From Blautia sp. XA-2221 (GTDB taxonomy: Bacteria > Bacillota > Clostridia > Lachnospirales > Lachnospiraceae), in NCBI RefSeq assembly GCF_028767025.1, contig NZ_JAJQXX010000003.1, positions 210,788 to 274,787 of the forward strand: a stretch of 64,000 nucleotides of DNA, given 5' to 3'. A model generated the notes under the pieces. The model saw only the letters and a program-made list of their open reading frames with translations. It was not told where the DNA came from and did not search any database. A program made the position numbers and the translations under genes. This document shows, one piece after another, positions 34,332 to 42,552 of the stretch (position 1 is its first letter; every line of letters begins with the position of its first letter).

Positions 34332-35579
34332 ATGAAAGTAAAGAAAGTTCTGGGTGTGGCTTTATGTGCGGCAATGGTAGGATCAATGGCTGTTCCGGCG
34401 GTAACAGTGCAGGCGGCAGATGATACTCTGGTATACTGGTCCATGTGGGAGTCTACAGAGCCACAGGGAAAAATAATCCAGGAAGCGGTTGATGCTTATA
34501 CCGAAGAAACCGGTGTAAAGGTAGATCTTCAGTTTAAGGGACGTACCGGAAACCGTGAGGCTCTCCAGCCGGCTTTGGACGGAGGTACTCAGATTGATAT
34601 TTTTGACGAGGATATTGACCGTGTAAATGGTATGTATGCAAAATATCTTCTTGATCTGGAAGATATGGTAAAAGAATCCGGATATGAAGAAACTGCAATC
34701 CCAGGTCTGATGGCAGCATGCCGTGACGCTGGCGGCGGCACACTGAAAACAATCCCATATCAGCCGAACGTATTTGCATTCTTCTACAACAAAGATCTGT
34801 TCGAGCAGGCAGGAATCGAAAAAGAGCCTACTACATGGGCAGAGTTCCTGGATGTATGCCAGAAACTGAAAGATGCTGGAATCACACCAATGACAATGGA
34901 TGATGCCTATGCTACATCCGTAATCGGATATCACCTTGCAAGACTGGTTGGCGAGGACAAAGTTGTTGAGATCGTTACAGAAGGCAAATGGGATGACCCG
35001 GCAGTTCTTCAGATGGCACAGGATATTGAAGAACTTGCAAGCAAGGGATACTATTCTGAGATGGTTGGTTCCAACGTATGGCCGGCAGGTCAGAACACAG
35101 AACTTGCTCTTGGAACAGCTGCTATGTATCTGAATGGCTCCTGGCTTCCAAACGAGGTTAAGGATATGGCAGGCGAAGACTTTAAATGGGGCTGCTTCGC
35201 ATATCCGGAGCTTGAAAACGGTGCAAACGGAATCGAGACAAACAACTTTGGCGCACAGGTATTCGGCATCAACAAAGATACCAAAATGCCTCAGGAAGCA
35301 TTTGATCTGATCAAATTCATCACAACAGGCGAATATGATAAGAAACTTGCAGAGGCTTCTGTAGGTATTCCGGCAGATACAACAAACACAGAATGGCCGG
35401 CAATGGTTGAGTGTGCAAAACCGGTTATCGAGCAGAGCACAGGTCGTTTCACATGGGCAGCCGGTGTTGAAACAAATGTAGATATGACTCCGGTTATCAA
35501 AGAAAACTTTATCAAACTGATGGCAGGCTCCATGACTGCAGATGAGTTTGTAGCAGCAATGCAGGAAGCTGCAAAATAA
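34332..35579 (+). CDS. carbohydrate ABC transporter substrate-binding protein (second operon)
   Basis: 415 residues, SBP_bac_1 family. Signal peptide MKVKKVLGVALCAAMVGSMA ends near VQAADD; the only Cys is inside the hydrophobic core, not in a lipobox, so signal peptidase I cleavage is expected. Start 34332 follows TAGGAGGTA. Binding domain pattern includes VDLQFKGRTGNREALQPAL and FYNKDLFEQAGIEKEPTTWA. Distinct in sequence from the first binding protein, so a different sugar is likely. Codon use is more biased than its neighbours (GCA, GAA, ATC), fitting high expression. Confidence 0.92.
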   Translation: MKVKKVLGVALCAAMVGSMAVPAVTVQAADDTLVYWSMWESTEPQGKIIQEAVDAYTEETGVKVDLQFKGRTGNREALQPALDGGTQIDIFDEDIDRVNGMYAKYLLDLEDMVKESGYEETAIPGLMAACRDAGGGTLKTIPYQPNVFAFFYNKDLFEQAGIEKEPTTWAEFLDVCQKLKDAGITPMTMDDAYATSVIGYHLARLVGEDKVVEIVTEGKWDDPAVLQMAQDIEELASKGYYSEMVGSNVWPAGQNTELALGTAAMYLNGSWLPNEVKDMAGEDFKWGCFAYPELENGANGIETNNFGAQVFGINKDTKMPQEAFDLIKFITTGEYDKKLAEASVGIPADTTNTEWPAMVECAKPVIEQSTGRFTWAAGVETNVDMTPVIKENFIKLMAGSMTADEFVAAMQEAAK

Positions 35580-35596
35580 TAAATAAGTAATGTAGA

Positions 35597-35637
35597 GATG
35601 GTGGCATCGTTCATACGCTGCCACCGTCTTTTCTTTT
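35597..35637 (+). terminator. intra-operon hairpin after second binding-protein gene
   Basis: GATGGTGGCA (35597-35606) pairs with TGCCACCGTC (35619-35628), one G-T pair, then TTTTCTTTT. Same position and role as the hairpin after the first binding-protein gene. Confidence 0.75.
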
Positions 35638-35666
35638 GGGGAAATCCGTAAGAGGAGGAAACGATA

Positions 35667-36572
35667 TTGAAGAAAAACAAGACAATGATTGTTGTATTTC
35701 TGACACCGGCAGTGCTTCTGTTTCTGGGAATTTTTCTGTATCCGATACTGAAAACCATTCTCATGAGCTTTTTCAAGATTGAAGGTGTTACAGATGCAAT
35801 GAATCTGTGGGAGTTTGTGGGATTTGAAAACTATGCAAAGCTTATTAATACCAGTCTTTTCCAGACAGCATGTTTTAACCTGTTCCGTATCTGGTTCTTT
35901 GGCGGACTGATTGTTATGTCCTTGTCACTTCTTTTTGCCGTTATTCTTACAAGCGGGATTCGAGGCAAGAAATTTTTCCGTGCTATTATCTACATGCCTA
36001 ATATTGTAAGTGCAGTTGCTCTTGCAACCATGTGGCTTCAGTATGTATACAGCCCACGGTTTGGTCTTCTTAAAAACTTTTTCTCTGCCCTTCATCTGGA
36101 TGGGCTGGCAAGCACTCAGTGGCTGGATAATGAACATAAATTCATGGCTCTGCTGCTGGCATACTGCTTTGGTATGGTTGGATATCATATGCTGATCTGG
36201 CTTTCCGGTATTGAGCGTATCAGTCCGGAATACTACGAGGCAGCCACAATTGACGGCGCTAATAAAATGGCGCAGTTCCGTTATATGACGCTTCCTCTTC
36301 TGAAGGGTGTGTTTAAAACAAATATCACTATGTGGTCCGTAAGCTCTGTAGGCTTTTTCGTATGGTCTCAGCTGTTCTCCAATGTAACGGCAGATACTCA
36401 GACCATTACGCCTTATGTATATATGTACATGCAGATCTTTGGCGGAGGAAATACAGTAACCGAGCGTAATTCAGGTCTTGGAGCTGCCATTGGTGTTCTT
36501 CTGAGCTTATGTGTGGTACTTGTATTTACTGTATGTAACAAAGCGATCAAAGATGATGATTTAGAATTTTAG
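35667..36572 (+). CDS. sugar ABC transporter permease (MalF-like, second operon)
   Basis: 301 residues, six helices, EAA loop YEAATIDGANKMAQFRYMTLPLL. TTG start at 35667 is supported by AAGAGGAGG eight bases upstream and by alignment of the N-terminus with permeases (KKNKTMIVVFLTPAVLLFLG). Pairs with the following permease. Confidence 0.92.
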   Translation: MKKNKTMIVVFLTPAVLLFLGIFLYPILKTILMSFFKIEGVTDAMNLWEFVGFENYAKLINTSLFQTACFNLFRIWFFGGLIVMSLSLLFAVILTSGIRGKKFFRAIIYMPNIVSAVALATMWLQYVYSPRFGLLKNFFSALHLDGLASTQWLDNEHKFMALLLAYCFGMVGYHMLIWLSGIERISPEYYEAATIDGANKMAQFRYMTLPLLKGVFKTNITMWSVSSVGFFVWSQLFSNVTADTQTITPYVYMYMQIFGGGNTVTERNSGLGAAIGVLLSLCVVLVFTVCNKAIKDDDLEF

Positions 36573-36584
36573 GAGGTGCATGCT

Positions 36585-37469
36585 ATGGCAAAGACAAAGG
36601 AAAGGGAGCCGCGTCGCCCGTTTAACTGGAAAAAAGAGCTGAAGCTGGCACCTGGATATATTATTATTCTTCTCTGGGTTATTTTTACAATTGTACTTCT
36701 GGGCTGGGTGTTCTGTGCCAGCTTTTCCACAACTGCGGAAATTTTCCAGGGAAAGGCGCTGAAATTTGAAACAGGTCTTCATTTTGAAAATTACGCAAAA
36801 GCATGGAATGGATCCGGTGTTGCAGGATTTTTCGGAAACTCACTTCTGTATTCTGTTGTTTCCTGTTTTGCACTGATCGTAATCTGCGCCCCGGCAGCCT
36901 ATGTATTGTCAAGATTTGAATTTATCGCAAATAAATTTATCCAGACAAGCTTTGTATCCGCAATGGGCGTTCCGGCTATCATGGTAGTTCTTCCATTGTT
37001 CAGTATTATTTCCGGTATGGGAATTCTGAACAACATTCCTCTTGCAAAAGGAACACTGATCCTTTTATATGTGGGAATCAATGTGCCATATACAACGATT
37101 TTCCTCTTAACGTTTTTCTGTAATATTTCCAAAACTTATGAGGAAGCCGCAGCCATTGACGGATGCCCTCCGATGAGAACTTTCTGGAAGATCATGTTCC
37201 CAATGGCACAGTCCGGTATTGTAACAGTGACAATCTTTAATTTTATTAATATATGGAATGAATATTTCCTGTCCCTGATTTTTGCAAGTTCCGACAAGCT
37301 GAAACCGGTAGCGCCCGGTCTGTACGGAATGATCAATTCTATGAAATATACGGGCGACTGGGCAGGTATGTTCGCCGCAGTTATTATTGTGTTCCTGCCG
37401 ACCTTTATTCTCTACATTTTCCTGTCAGAGAAGATCATCGGCGGTGTAACAGGCGGAATTAAAGGTTGA
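36585..37469 (+). CDS. sugar ABC transporter permease (MalG-like, second operon)
   Basis: 294 residues, six helices, EAA loop YEEAAAIDGCPPMRTFWKIM, C-terminus IIGGVTGGIKG. ATG 36585 follows AGGAGGTG; an in-frame GTG at 36576 lies within that SD. No ATPase gene here either. Confidence 0.93.
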   Translation: MAKTKEREPRRPFNWKKELKLAPGYIIILLWVIFTIVLLGWVFCASFSTTAEIFQGKALKFETGLHFENYAKAWNGSGVAGFFGNSLLYSVVSCFALIVICAPAAYVLSRFEFIANKFIQTSFVSAMGVPAIMVVLPLFSIISGMGILNNIPLAKGTLILLYVGINVPYTTIFLLTFFCNISKTYEEAAAIDGCPPMRTFWKIMFPMAQSGIVTVTIFNFINIWNEYFLSLIFASSDKLKPVAPGLYGMINSMKYTGDWAGMFAAVIIVFLPTFILYIFLSEKIIGGVTGGIKG

Positions 37470-37492
37470 TCAAGAAAGGAGCAGAAATTATT

Positions 37493-38425
37493 ATGAAAAA
37501 ACCGGTATTAGTAGTTATGGCAGCTGGAATGGGAAGCCGCTACGGTGGTCTGAAACAGATCGATCCCATTGACAGAGAAGGCCATATCATTATGGACTTT
37601 TCCATTTATGATGCTGTAAAAGCAGGATTTGAAAAAGTAGTGTTTATCATTAAAAAAGAAAATGAAGAAGACTTCCGTAAAGCTATCGGAGATCGTCTCA
37701 GCAAACAGATCCAGGTTGCTTATGTGTTCCAGGATCTTCATAATCTTCCGGAAGGCTACGAGGTTCCGGAAGGAAGAGTAAAACCCTGGGGAACCGGTCA
37801 TGCGGTTCTGAGCTGTATTGACGAGGTTGACGGTCCTTTTGCAGTTATCAACGCAGACGATTATTATGGAAGCCATGCATTTAAAATGGCATATGATTTT
37901 CTGGCAGAAAACCAGGATGATGAAAATCTTTACAGATATATGATGGTTGGTTACAAGCTGGAGAATACGCTGACAGACAATGGTCATGTAGCAAGAGGCG
38001 TTTGTGTTACTGATGAGGAAGATCATCTTCTGAAGATCAATGAGCGTACTCATATTGAGAAGCATGGAGAGGGCACTGCCTATACAGAGGATGACGGAGC
38101 TACCTGGACCATGCTTCCGGAGGGAAGTACAGTTTCCATGAATATGTGGGGATTTTCTGCAAGTATCCTGAAAGAACTGAAAGCACGTTTTGCGGCATTC
38201 CTTGATGAGAATCTGGAGAAGAATCCGCTGAAGTGCGAGTATTTTCTTCCGTTTGTAGTGGATGAGCTTCTTCAGGAGAAAAAAGCCACAGTCAAGGTGC
38301 TGAAATCCGAGGATAAATGGTATGGAGTTACCTACAAAGAGGACAAGCCTGTTGTTATGGCAGCAGTGCAGAGCCTGAAAGATCAGGGGCTCTATCCGCA
38401 GAACTTATGGGAGGAGAACAAGTAA
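37493..38425 (+). CDS. sugar-1-phosphate nucleotidyltransferase family protein
   Basis: 310 residues. NTP_transferase fold with the nucleotide-binding signature VMAAGMGSRYGGLKQID (residues about 7-23) and INADDYYG carrying the metal Asp. Expected reaction: hexose- or N-acetylhexosamine-1-phosphate plus UTP to UDP-sugar and pyrophosphate. Start 37493 follows GAAAGGAGC. It sits directly before a NahK-like kinase and galE, so it probably handles the sugar-1-phosphate made by that kinase. It is not a HIT-type GalT. Confidence 0.82.
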   Translation: MKKPVLVVMAAGMGSRYGGLKQIDPIDREGHIIMDFSIYDAVKAGFEKVVFIIKKENEEDFRKAIGDRLSKQIQVAYVFQDLHNLPEGYEVPEGRVKPWGTGHAVLSCIDEVDGPFAVINADDYYGSHAFKMAYDFLAENQDDENLYRYMMVGYKLENTLTDNGHVARGVCVTDEEDHLLKINERTHIEKHGEGTAYTEDDGATWTMLPEGSTVSMNMWGFSASILKELKARFAAFLDENLEKNPLKCEYFLPFVVDELLQEKKATVKVLKSEDKWYGVTYKEDKPVVMAAVQSLKDQGLYPQNLWEENK

Positions 38426-38427
38426 TA

Positions 38428-39528
38428 GTGAATGCGATTCAGAAAGAAGTAATAAGTAAGTTTAACTTTCCGGGAGAGGTAGTAGAATGTGTTACCTACG
38501 GAAGCGGACACATTAATGATACATATCGTCTTACAGTCAAAACACCGGGCGGACAGGAAAAGCATTTTATTCTCCAGAGAATGAATAAAAGCATTTTTAC
38601 AAAGCCGGTAGAGCTTATGGAGAACGTGCAGGGGGTTACCGCATGGCTCCGCAAAAAGATCCGGGAAAACGGCGGTGATGTGGAAAGAGAAACTCTGAAT
38701 GTGGTAAATGATACGGATGGAAATCCTTATTATGTGGACTCAGAGGGAGAATACTGGAGAGTTTATCTTTTTATTGAGGGAGCTACCAGCTATGATATGG
38801 TAAAGGACGACAATGACTTTTACCAGAGTGCAGTTGCCTTTGGACATTTTCAGAGACTTCTTGCAGATTATCCTGCTGAGACTCTTCATGAAACCATTGT
38901 GGATTTCCATAATACGGTTGACCGTTTTGCAAAATTCAAGGCAGCAGTTGAGGCGGACAGTGAAGGACGCGCCGCATCCGTACAGGAGGAGATCAGATTT
39001 GTTCTTGACAGAGAAGAGCTGGCTCATACTCTGTGTGATCTGCAGGATGCAGGAAAGATTCCTCTTCGTGTAACTCACAATGATACAAAGCTGAATAATA
39101 TTATGATTGATGATGAAACAGGCAAGGCAATCTGCGTCATTGATCTTGATACAGTTATGCCGGGACTTTCTGTAAATGATTTCGGTGATTCCATTCGTTT
39201 CGGAGCAAGTACGGGGGCAGAGGATGAGCAGGATCTCAGCAAGATTTCCTGTGATCTTCACCTTTACGAAGTATATGCAAAAGGCTTTATTGAGGGCTGT
39301 GCAGGTGCGCTTACAGAGATTGAGCTGGATATGCTTCCCATGGGAGCGATCCTTATGACTTTTGAGTGCGGAATGCGTTTCCTGACGGATTATCTGGAGG
39401 GAGATCATTACTTTAAGATCCACAGAGAAGGTCATAATCTTGATCGGTGCCGTACACAGTTTAAGCTGGTTGCGGACATGGAAGAGAAGCTTCCTCAGAT
39501 GAAAGCTATTGTAGAAAAATATAAGTAG
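38428..39528 (+). CDS. N-acetylhexosamine 1-kinase-like phosphotransferase (APH fold)
   Basis: 366 residues, close to the length of Bifidobacterium NahK. APH-type kinase motifs: N-lobe SGHINDTYRLTV and HFILQRMNKSIF, catalytic THNDTKLNNIMI (Asp in HND) and VIDLDTVMPGLSVNDFGDSIR with the metal Asp. NahK phosphorylates GlcNAc/GalNAc at O1 in lacto-N-biose/galacto-N-biose salvage. GTG 38428 follows GGGAGGAG, two bases after the previous stop TAA; an alternative start inside the previous gene has no support. A homoserine-kinase-like role is less likely from this context. Confidence 0.78.
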   Translation: MNAIQKEVISKFNFPGEVVECVTYGSGHINDTYRLTVKTPGGQEKHFILQRMNKSIFTKPVELMENVQGVTAWLRKKIRENGGDVERETLNVVNDTDGNPYYVDSEGEYWRVYLFIEGATSYDMVKDDNDFYQSAVAFGHFQRLLADYPAETLHETIVDFHNTVDRFAKFKAAVEADSEGRAASVQEEIRFVLDREELAHTLCDLQDAGKIPLRVTHNDTKLNNIMIDDETGKAICVIDLDTVMPGLSVNDFGDSIRFGASTGAEDEQDLSKISCDLHLYEVYAKGFIEGCAGALTEIELDMLPMGAILMTFECGMRFLTDYLEGDHYFKIHREGHNLDRCRTQFKLVADMEEKLPQMKAIVEKYK

Positions 39529-39537
39529 TGGTATACT
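39509..39537 (+). promoter_or_regulatory. possible internal promoter for galE
   Basis: TTGTAG (39509-39514), 17 bp, TGG-TATACT (39532-39537, extended -10). The -35 lies in the end of the kinase gene. Confidence 0.4.
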
Positions 39538-39625
39538 GAAACTGACTTTGGGAAAAGAACGCTCAGGCGGTTCCTTTTCCTGAGGTCCGGTCAATGACTG
39601 AAAACCTGAAGAGGAGGACAAAGAC

Positions 39626-40642
39626 ATGGCAATTTTAGTTACAGGAGGCGCCGGTTATATCGGAAGCCATACAGTTATTGAACTTCAGAACGCAGGATAT
39701 GATGTAGTGGTTCTGGATAACTTGAGCAATTCCAGCGAAAAGAGTCTGGAAAGAGTGGAAAAGATCACAGGCAAACCAGTGAAGTTCTACAAGGCAGATA
39801 TTCTTGACAGAGAAGCACTGACAGATATTTTTGACAAAGAGGATATTGATTCCTGCATTCATTTTGCAGGACTGAAAGCAGTAGGAGAATCTGTTTCAAA
39901 GCCATGGGAATATTATGAGAACAATATTGCCGGAACACTGACTCTCGTAGATGTAATGAGAAAACATGGTGTTAAAAATATTATTTTCTCTTCCTCTGCA
40001 ACTGTATATGGAGATCCGGCAATTATCCCGATCACAGAGGAGTGCCCGAAGGGACAGTGTACCAACCCTTATGGCTGGACAAAATCCATGCTGGAGCAGA
40101 TCCTTTCTGATATTCAGAAAGCAGATCCGGAATGGAATGTAGTTCTTCTTCGTTACTTCAATCCGATTGGCGCTCATAAGAGCGGAACTATCGGAGAAAA
40201 TCCAAATGGTATTCCGAACAACCTGATGCCGTATATTACACAGGTTGCTGTGGGCAAGCTGAAAGAGCTGGGCGTATTCGGAAACGATTATGATACTCCG
40301 GACGGAACAGGCGTAAGAGATTACATTCATGTGGTTGACCTTGCAAAGGGACATGTGAAGGCTCTTAAAAAAATTGAGGACAAATCCGGTTTAAGCATTT
40401 ATAATCTGGGAACAGGAAAAGGCTACAGTGTTCTTGATATTGTAAAGAACTTTGAGGAAGCCAATGGTGTGAAGATCCCGTATGTGATCAAAGAACGCCG
40501 CCCCGGAGATATTGCAACCTGCTATTCTGATGCTTCCAAGGCAGAAAGAGAGCTTGGCTGGAAAGCAGAATATGACATTAAGGATATGTGCGCAGATTCC
40601 TGGAACTGGCAGAGCAAAAATCCAAACGGATATGAAGACTGA
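39626..40642 (+). CDS. galE: UDP-glucose 4-epimerase
   Basis: 338 residues, the standard GalE length. NAD-binding GGAGYIGSH (residues 7-15), SSSATVYG and the catalytic Tyr-x3-Lys in YGWTK, with RYFNPIGAH and the C-terminal [21 protein letters not shown]. Interconverts UDP-Glc and UDP-Gal, and in some members the GlcNAc/GalNAc forms. As last gene of the salvage module it would convert the UDP-sugar made upstream. SD GAAGAGGAGG. A bidirectional terminator follows. Confidence 0.96.
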   Translation: MAILVTGGAGYIGSHTVIELQNAGYDVVVLDNLSNSSEKSLERVEKITGKPVKFYKADILDREALTDIFDKEDIDSCIHFAGLKAVGESVSKPWEYYENNIAGTLTLVDVMRKHGVKNIIFSSSATVYGDPAIIPITEECPKGQCTNPYGWTKSMLEQILSDIQKADPEWNVVLLRYFNPIGAHKSGTIGENPNGIPNNLMPYITQVAVGKLKELGVFGNDYDTPDGTGVRDYIHVVDLAKGHVKALKKIEDKSGLSIYNLGTGKGYSVLDIVKNFEEANGVKIPYVIKERRPGDIATCYSDASKAERELGWKAEYDIKDMCADSWNWQSKNPNGYED

Positions 40643-40664
40643 TCGTTAGTCATTAAATGTAAAA

Positions 40665-40705
40665 TAAAAAGAAGTTCCCTGAGATTCAGGGGACTTCTTT
40701 TTTTA
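40665..40705. terminator. bidirectional terminator between galE and DUF1846 gene
   Basis: AAAAAGAAGTTCCCTGA pairs with TCAGGGGACTTCTTTTT around GAT, flanked by A and T runs on both sides, so it can stop both convergent transcripts. Confidence 0.88.
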
Positions 40706-40714
40706 AACAAAAGT

Positions 40715-42202
40715 TTATTTATCGTCATCGTCTGTTTTCTTTTTTTCAAATTTCGGTTCGCAGGTAAGCTCAATGCCCAGTTTGCGTAATTCCCAGATAT
40801 CCACAGAAGACAGCATAACAGAGGTATGTGCCTGGCATCCTTTTAATTTTGGAAGCTGCTCCAGAGCAAGTCTGGCTTCTGGATTGCTTGCAACGCTGAC
40901 AGAAAGTGCGATCAGAGTTTCATCTGTGTGCAGACGTGGATTCCTGCTGCCAAGATATTTGATCTTCAGCTCCTGAATAGGGCGGAGAGCATCCGGAGAG
41001 ATCACATGATGCTCATGGTCAATTCCGGCAAGCTTTTTCAGTGCGTTCAGAAGAAGTGCTGAGGATGCGCCAAGAAGATCAGAGGTTTTTCCATAAATGA
41101 TTCTTCCGTCCGGAAGTTCCAGTGCAGCTGCAGGAGCAGATGTTTTTTCTTCCATGTAAAGCGCGGCAGGAACAACCTTACGGTCTTCAATGGATGCATG
41201 TGCCTGCTTCAGAAGAAGTTCGATCTTGCATACCTCATCTTCTTTTCCTGTGCCGGATACAAGGGCATCACAGCTCTTATAGTAACGACGGATGATTTCC
41301 TGGCGGGAGGCTTCCTTACAGATTTCATCATCCACAATACAGTTTCCTGCCATGTTCACACCCATATCGGTAGGAGATTTGTATGGGCATTCTCCCATGA
41401 TTTTTTCAAACATTGCCTGGAGTACAGGGAAGATTTCTACGTCACGGTTATAGTTGACTGTTGTTTCTCCATAAGCTTCCAGGTGGAAAGGATCGATCAT
41501 ATTAACATCGTTCAGGTCTGCGGTAGCTGCTTCATATGCCAGATTGACCGGATGCTTCAGAGGAATATTCCAGATCGGGAAAGTCTCGAATTTGGCATAA
41601 CCGGCGCAGATTCCCCGTTTATGTTCGTGATAAAGCTGGGAAAGGCAGACAGCCATTTTGCCGCTTCCCGGTCCCGGAGCAGTTACCACAACAAGAGGTC
41701 TGGTGGTTTCAATGTACTGATTTTTTCCGTAGCCTTCATCGCTGACGATCACAGAGGTATTGCTTGGATAGCCTGGGATATTGTAATGAACAAATACACG
41801 GATGCCAAGCTTTTCCAGTCTGTTTTTGAAAAGATCCGCGCTTTCCTGTCCTGCATAGCGGGTGATGCAGACACTACCAACATAAAGGCCTCTTTCTGTA
41901 AAAACTTCGATAAGACGGAGTACATCCTCGTCATAAGTGATTCCCAGATCCCCACGGACTTTGTTTTTATCAATATCAGCTGCACTGATCACAATTACGA
42001 TCTCTGCCTGGTCGCTGAGCTGCATCAGCATACGGAGCTTACTGTCCGGTTCAAAACCAGGGAGGACTCTGGATGCATGGTAGTCATCAAAAAGCTTACC
42101 GCCGAATTCCAGGTAAAGTTTATTATCAAACTGGCTGATTCTTTCACGGATATGTTCCGACTGCATAGTTAGGTATTTTTCGTTGTCAAATCCTGTCTTC
42201 AT
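40715..42202 (-). CDS. DUF1846 family protein
   Basis: 495 residues, the usual size for the DUF1846 family, which has solved structures but, as far as I know, no firmly assigned role. Visible family stretches are YLEFGGKLFDDYHASRVLPG and VVTAPGPGSGKMAVCLSQLYH, the latter P-loop-like, and SPTDMGVNMAG. Start 42202 follows GGAAAGGAATG; the frame extends to 42391 but without SD. Cytosolic. Its leader of about 235 nt is unusually long and can fold (see 42203-42552). The large + strand ORF opposite is a shadow. Confidence 0.85.
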   Translation of the reverse strand: MKTGFDNEKYLTMQSEHIRERISQFDNKLYLEFGGKLFDDYHASRVLPGFEPDSKLRMLMQLSDQAEIVIVISAADIDKNKVRGDLGITYDEDVLRLIEVFTERGLYVGSVCITRYAGQESADLFKNRLEKLGIRVFVHYNIPGYPSNTSVIVSDEGYGKNQYIETTRPLVVVTAPGPGSGKMAVCLSQLYHEHKRGICAGYAKFETFPIWNIPLKHPVNLAYEAATADLNDVNMIDPFHLEAYGETTVNYNRDVEIFPVLQAMFEKIMGECPYKSPTDMGVNMAGNCIVDDEICKEASRQEIIRRYYKSCDALVSGTGKEDEVCKIELLLKQAHASIEDRKVVPAALYMEEKTSAPAAALELPDGRIIYGKTSDLLGASSALLLNALKKLAGIDHEHHVISPDALRPIQELKIKYLGSRNPRLHTDETLIALSVSVASNPEARLALEQLPKLKGCQAHTSVMLSSVDIWELRKLGIELTCEPKFEKKKTDDDDK

Positions 42203-42443
42203 ATGTTCATTCCTTTCCCGATTTATGTTATAGGCAGAGTGATTTCTGTTACTGTTCATTTGTTCCCGGTACTCTGGTCTGAAAGTATTCCAGATTACTT
42301 TCGGCAATGTTATTTTGATCTGAATGTCCCGGGAGCGCGGCAAAAGTATGCCGGAACACCCTGGGGGACAGCAACCTGTGAACAGTTCCATTTTCTGTTT
42401 ACCGCACTGGTAATACAGAATATTCTGCCGGACTCATGCAGAT

Positions 42444-42472
42444 AGTATACTACGAACAACTGTCGGATGCAA
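42444..42472 (-). promoter_or_regulatory. promoter of DUF1846 gene
   Basis: On the - strand TTGCAT, 17 bp, TATACT (forward ATGCAA 42467-42472 and AGTATA 42444-42449). Leader about 235 nt. Confidence 0.5.
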
Positions 42473-42497
42473 AACTTTTTTTATAAGGCTAATCTGG

Positions 42498-42526
42498 TTG
42501 ATTTATCATAGAAATCTCTTTATAAT
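42498..42526 (+). promoter_or_regulatory. promoter of ftsH
   Basis: TTGATT (42498-42503), 17 bp, TATAAT (42521-42526), 27 bp before the ATG; SD GAGGAGG. Confidence 0.7.
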
Positions 42527-42552
42527 AAAGAAGACAGTAGAGGAGGAAAAGA

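Larger units (their letters stand above)
42203..42552. other. 350-bp divergent region between DUF1846 gene and ftsH
   Basis: Contains the - strand promoter at 42444-42472 and the ftsH promoter at 42498-42526. The DUF1846 leader has a nested pairing: GTCCC (42326-42330) with GGGAC (42365-42369) enclosing CGGCA/TGCCG (42338-42342 and 42349-42353). I do not recognise a known riboswitch. No coding gene. Confidence 0.5.

Noticed and set aside
34383..35624. Cys-rich - strand reading frame of 413 codons
   Set aside because: Mirror of the second binding-protein gene; composition is that of antisense codons for a strongly biased gene.
41198..42172. Long + strand reading frame of 324 codons
   Set aside because: Antisense to the DUF1846 gene, Cys/His-rich composition, no SD.
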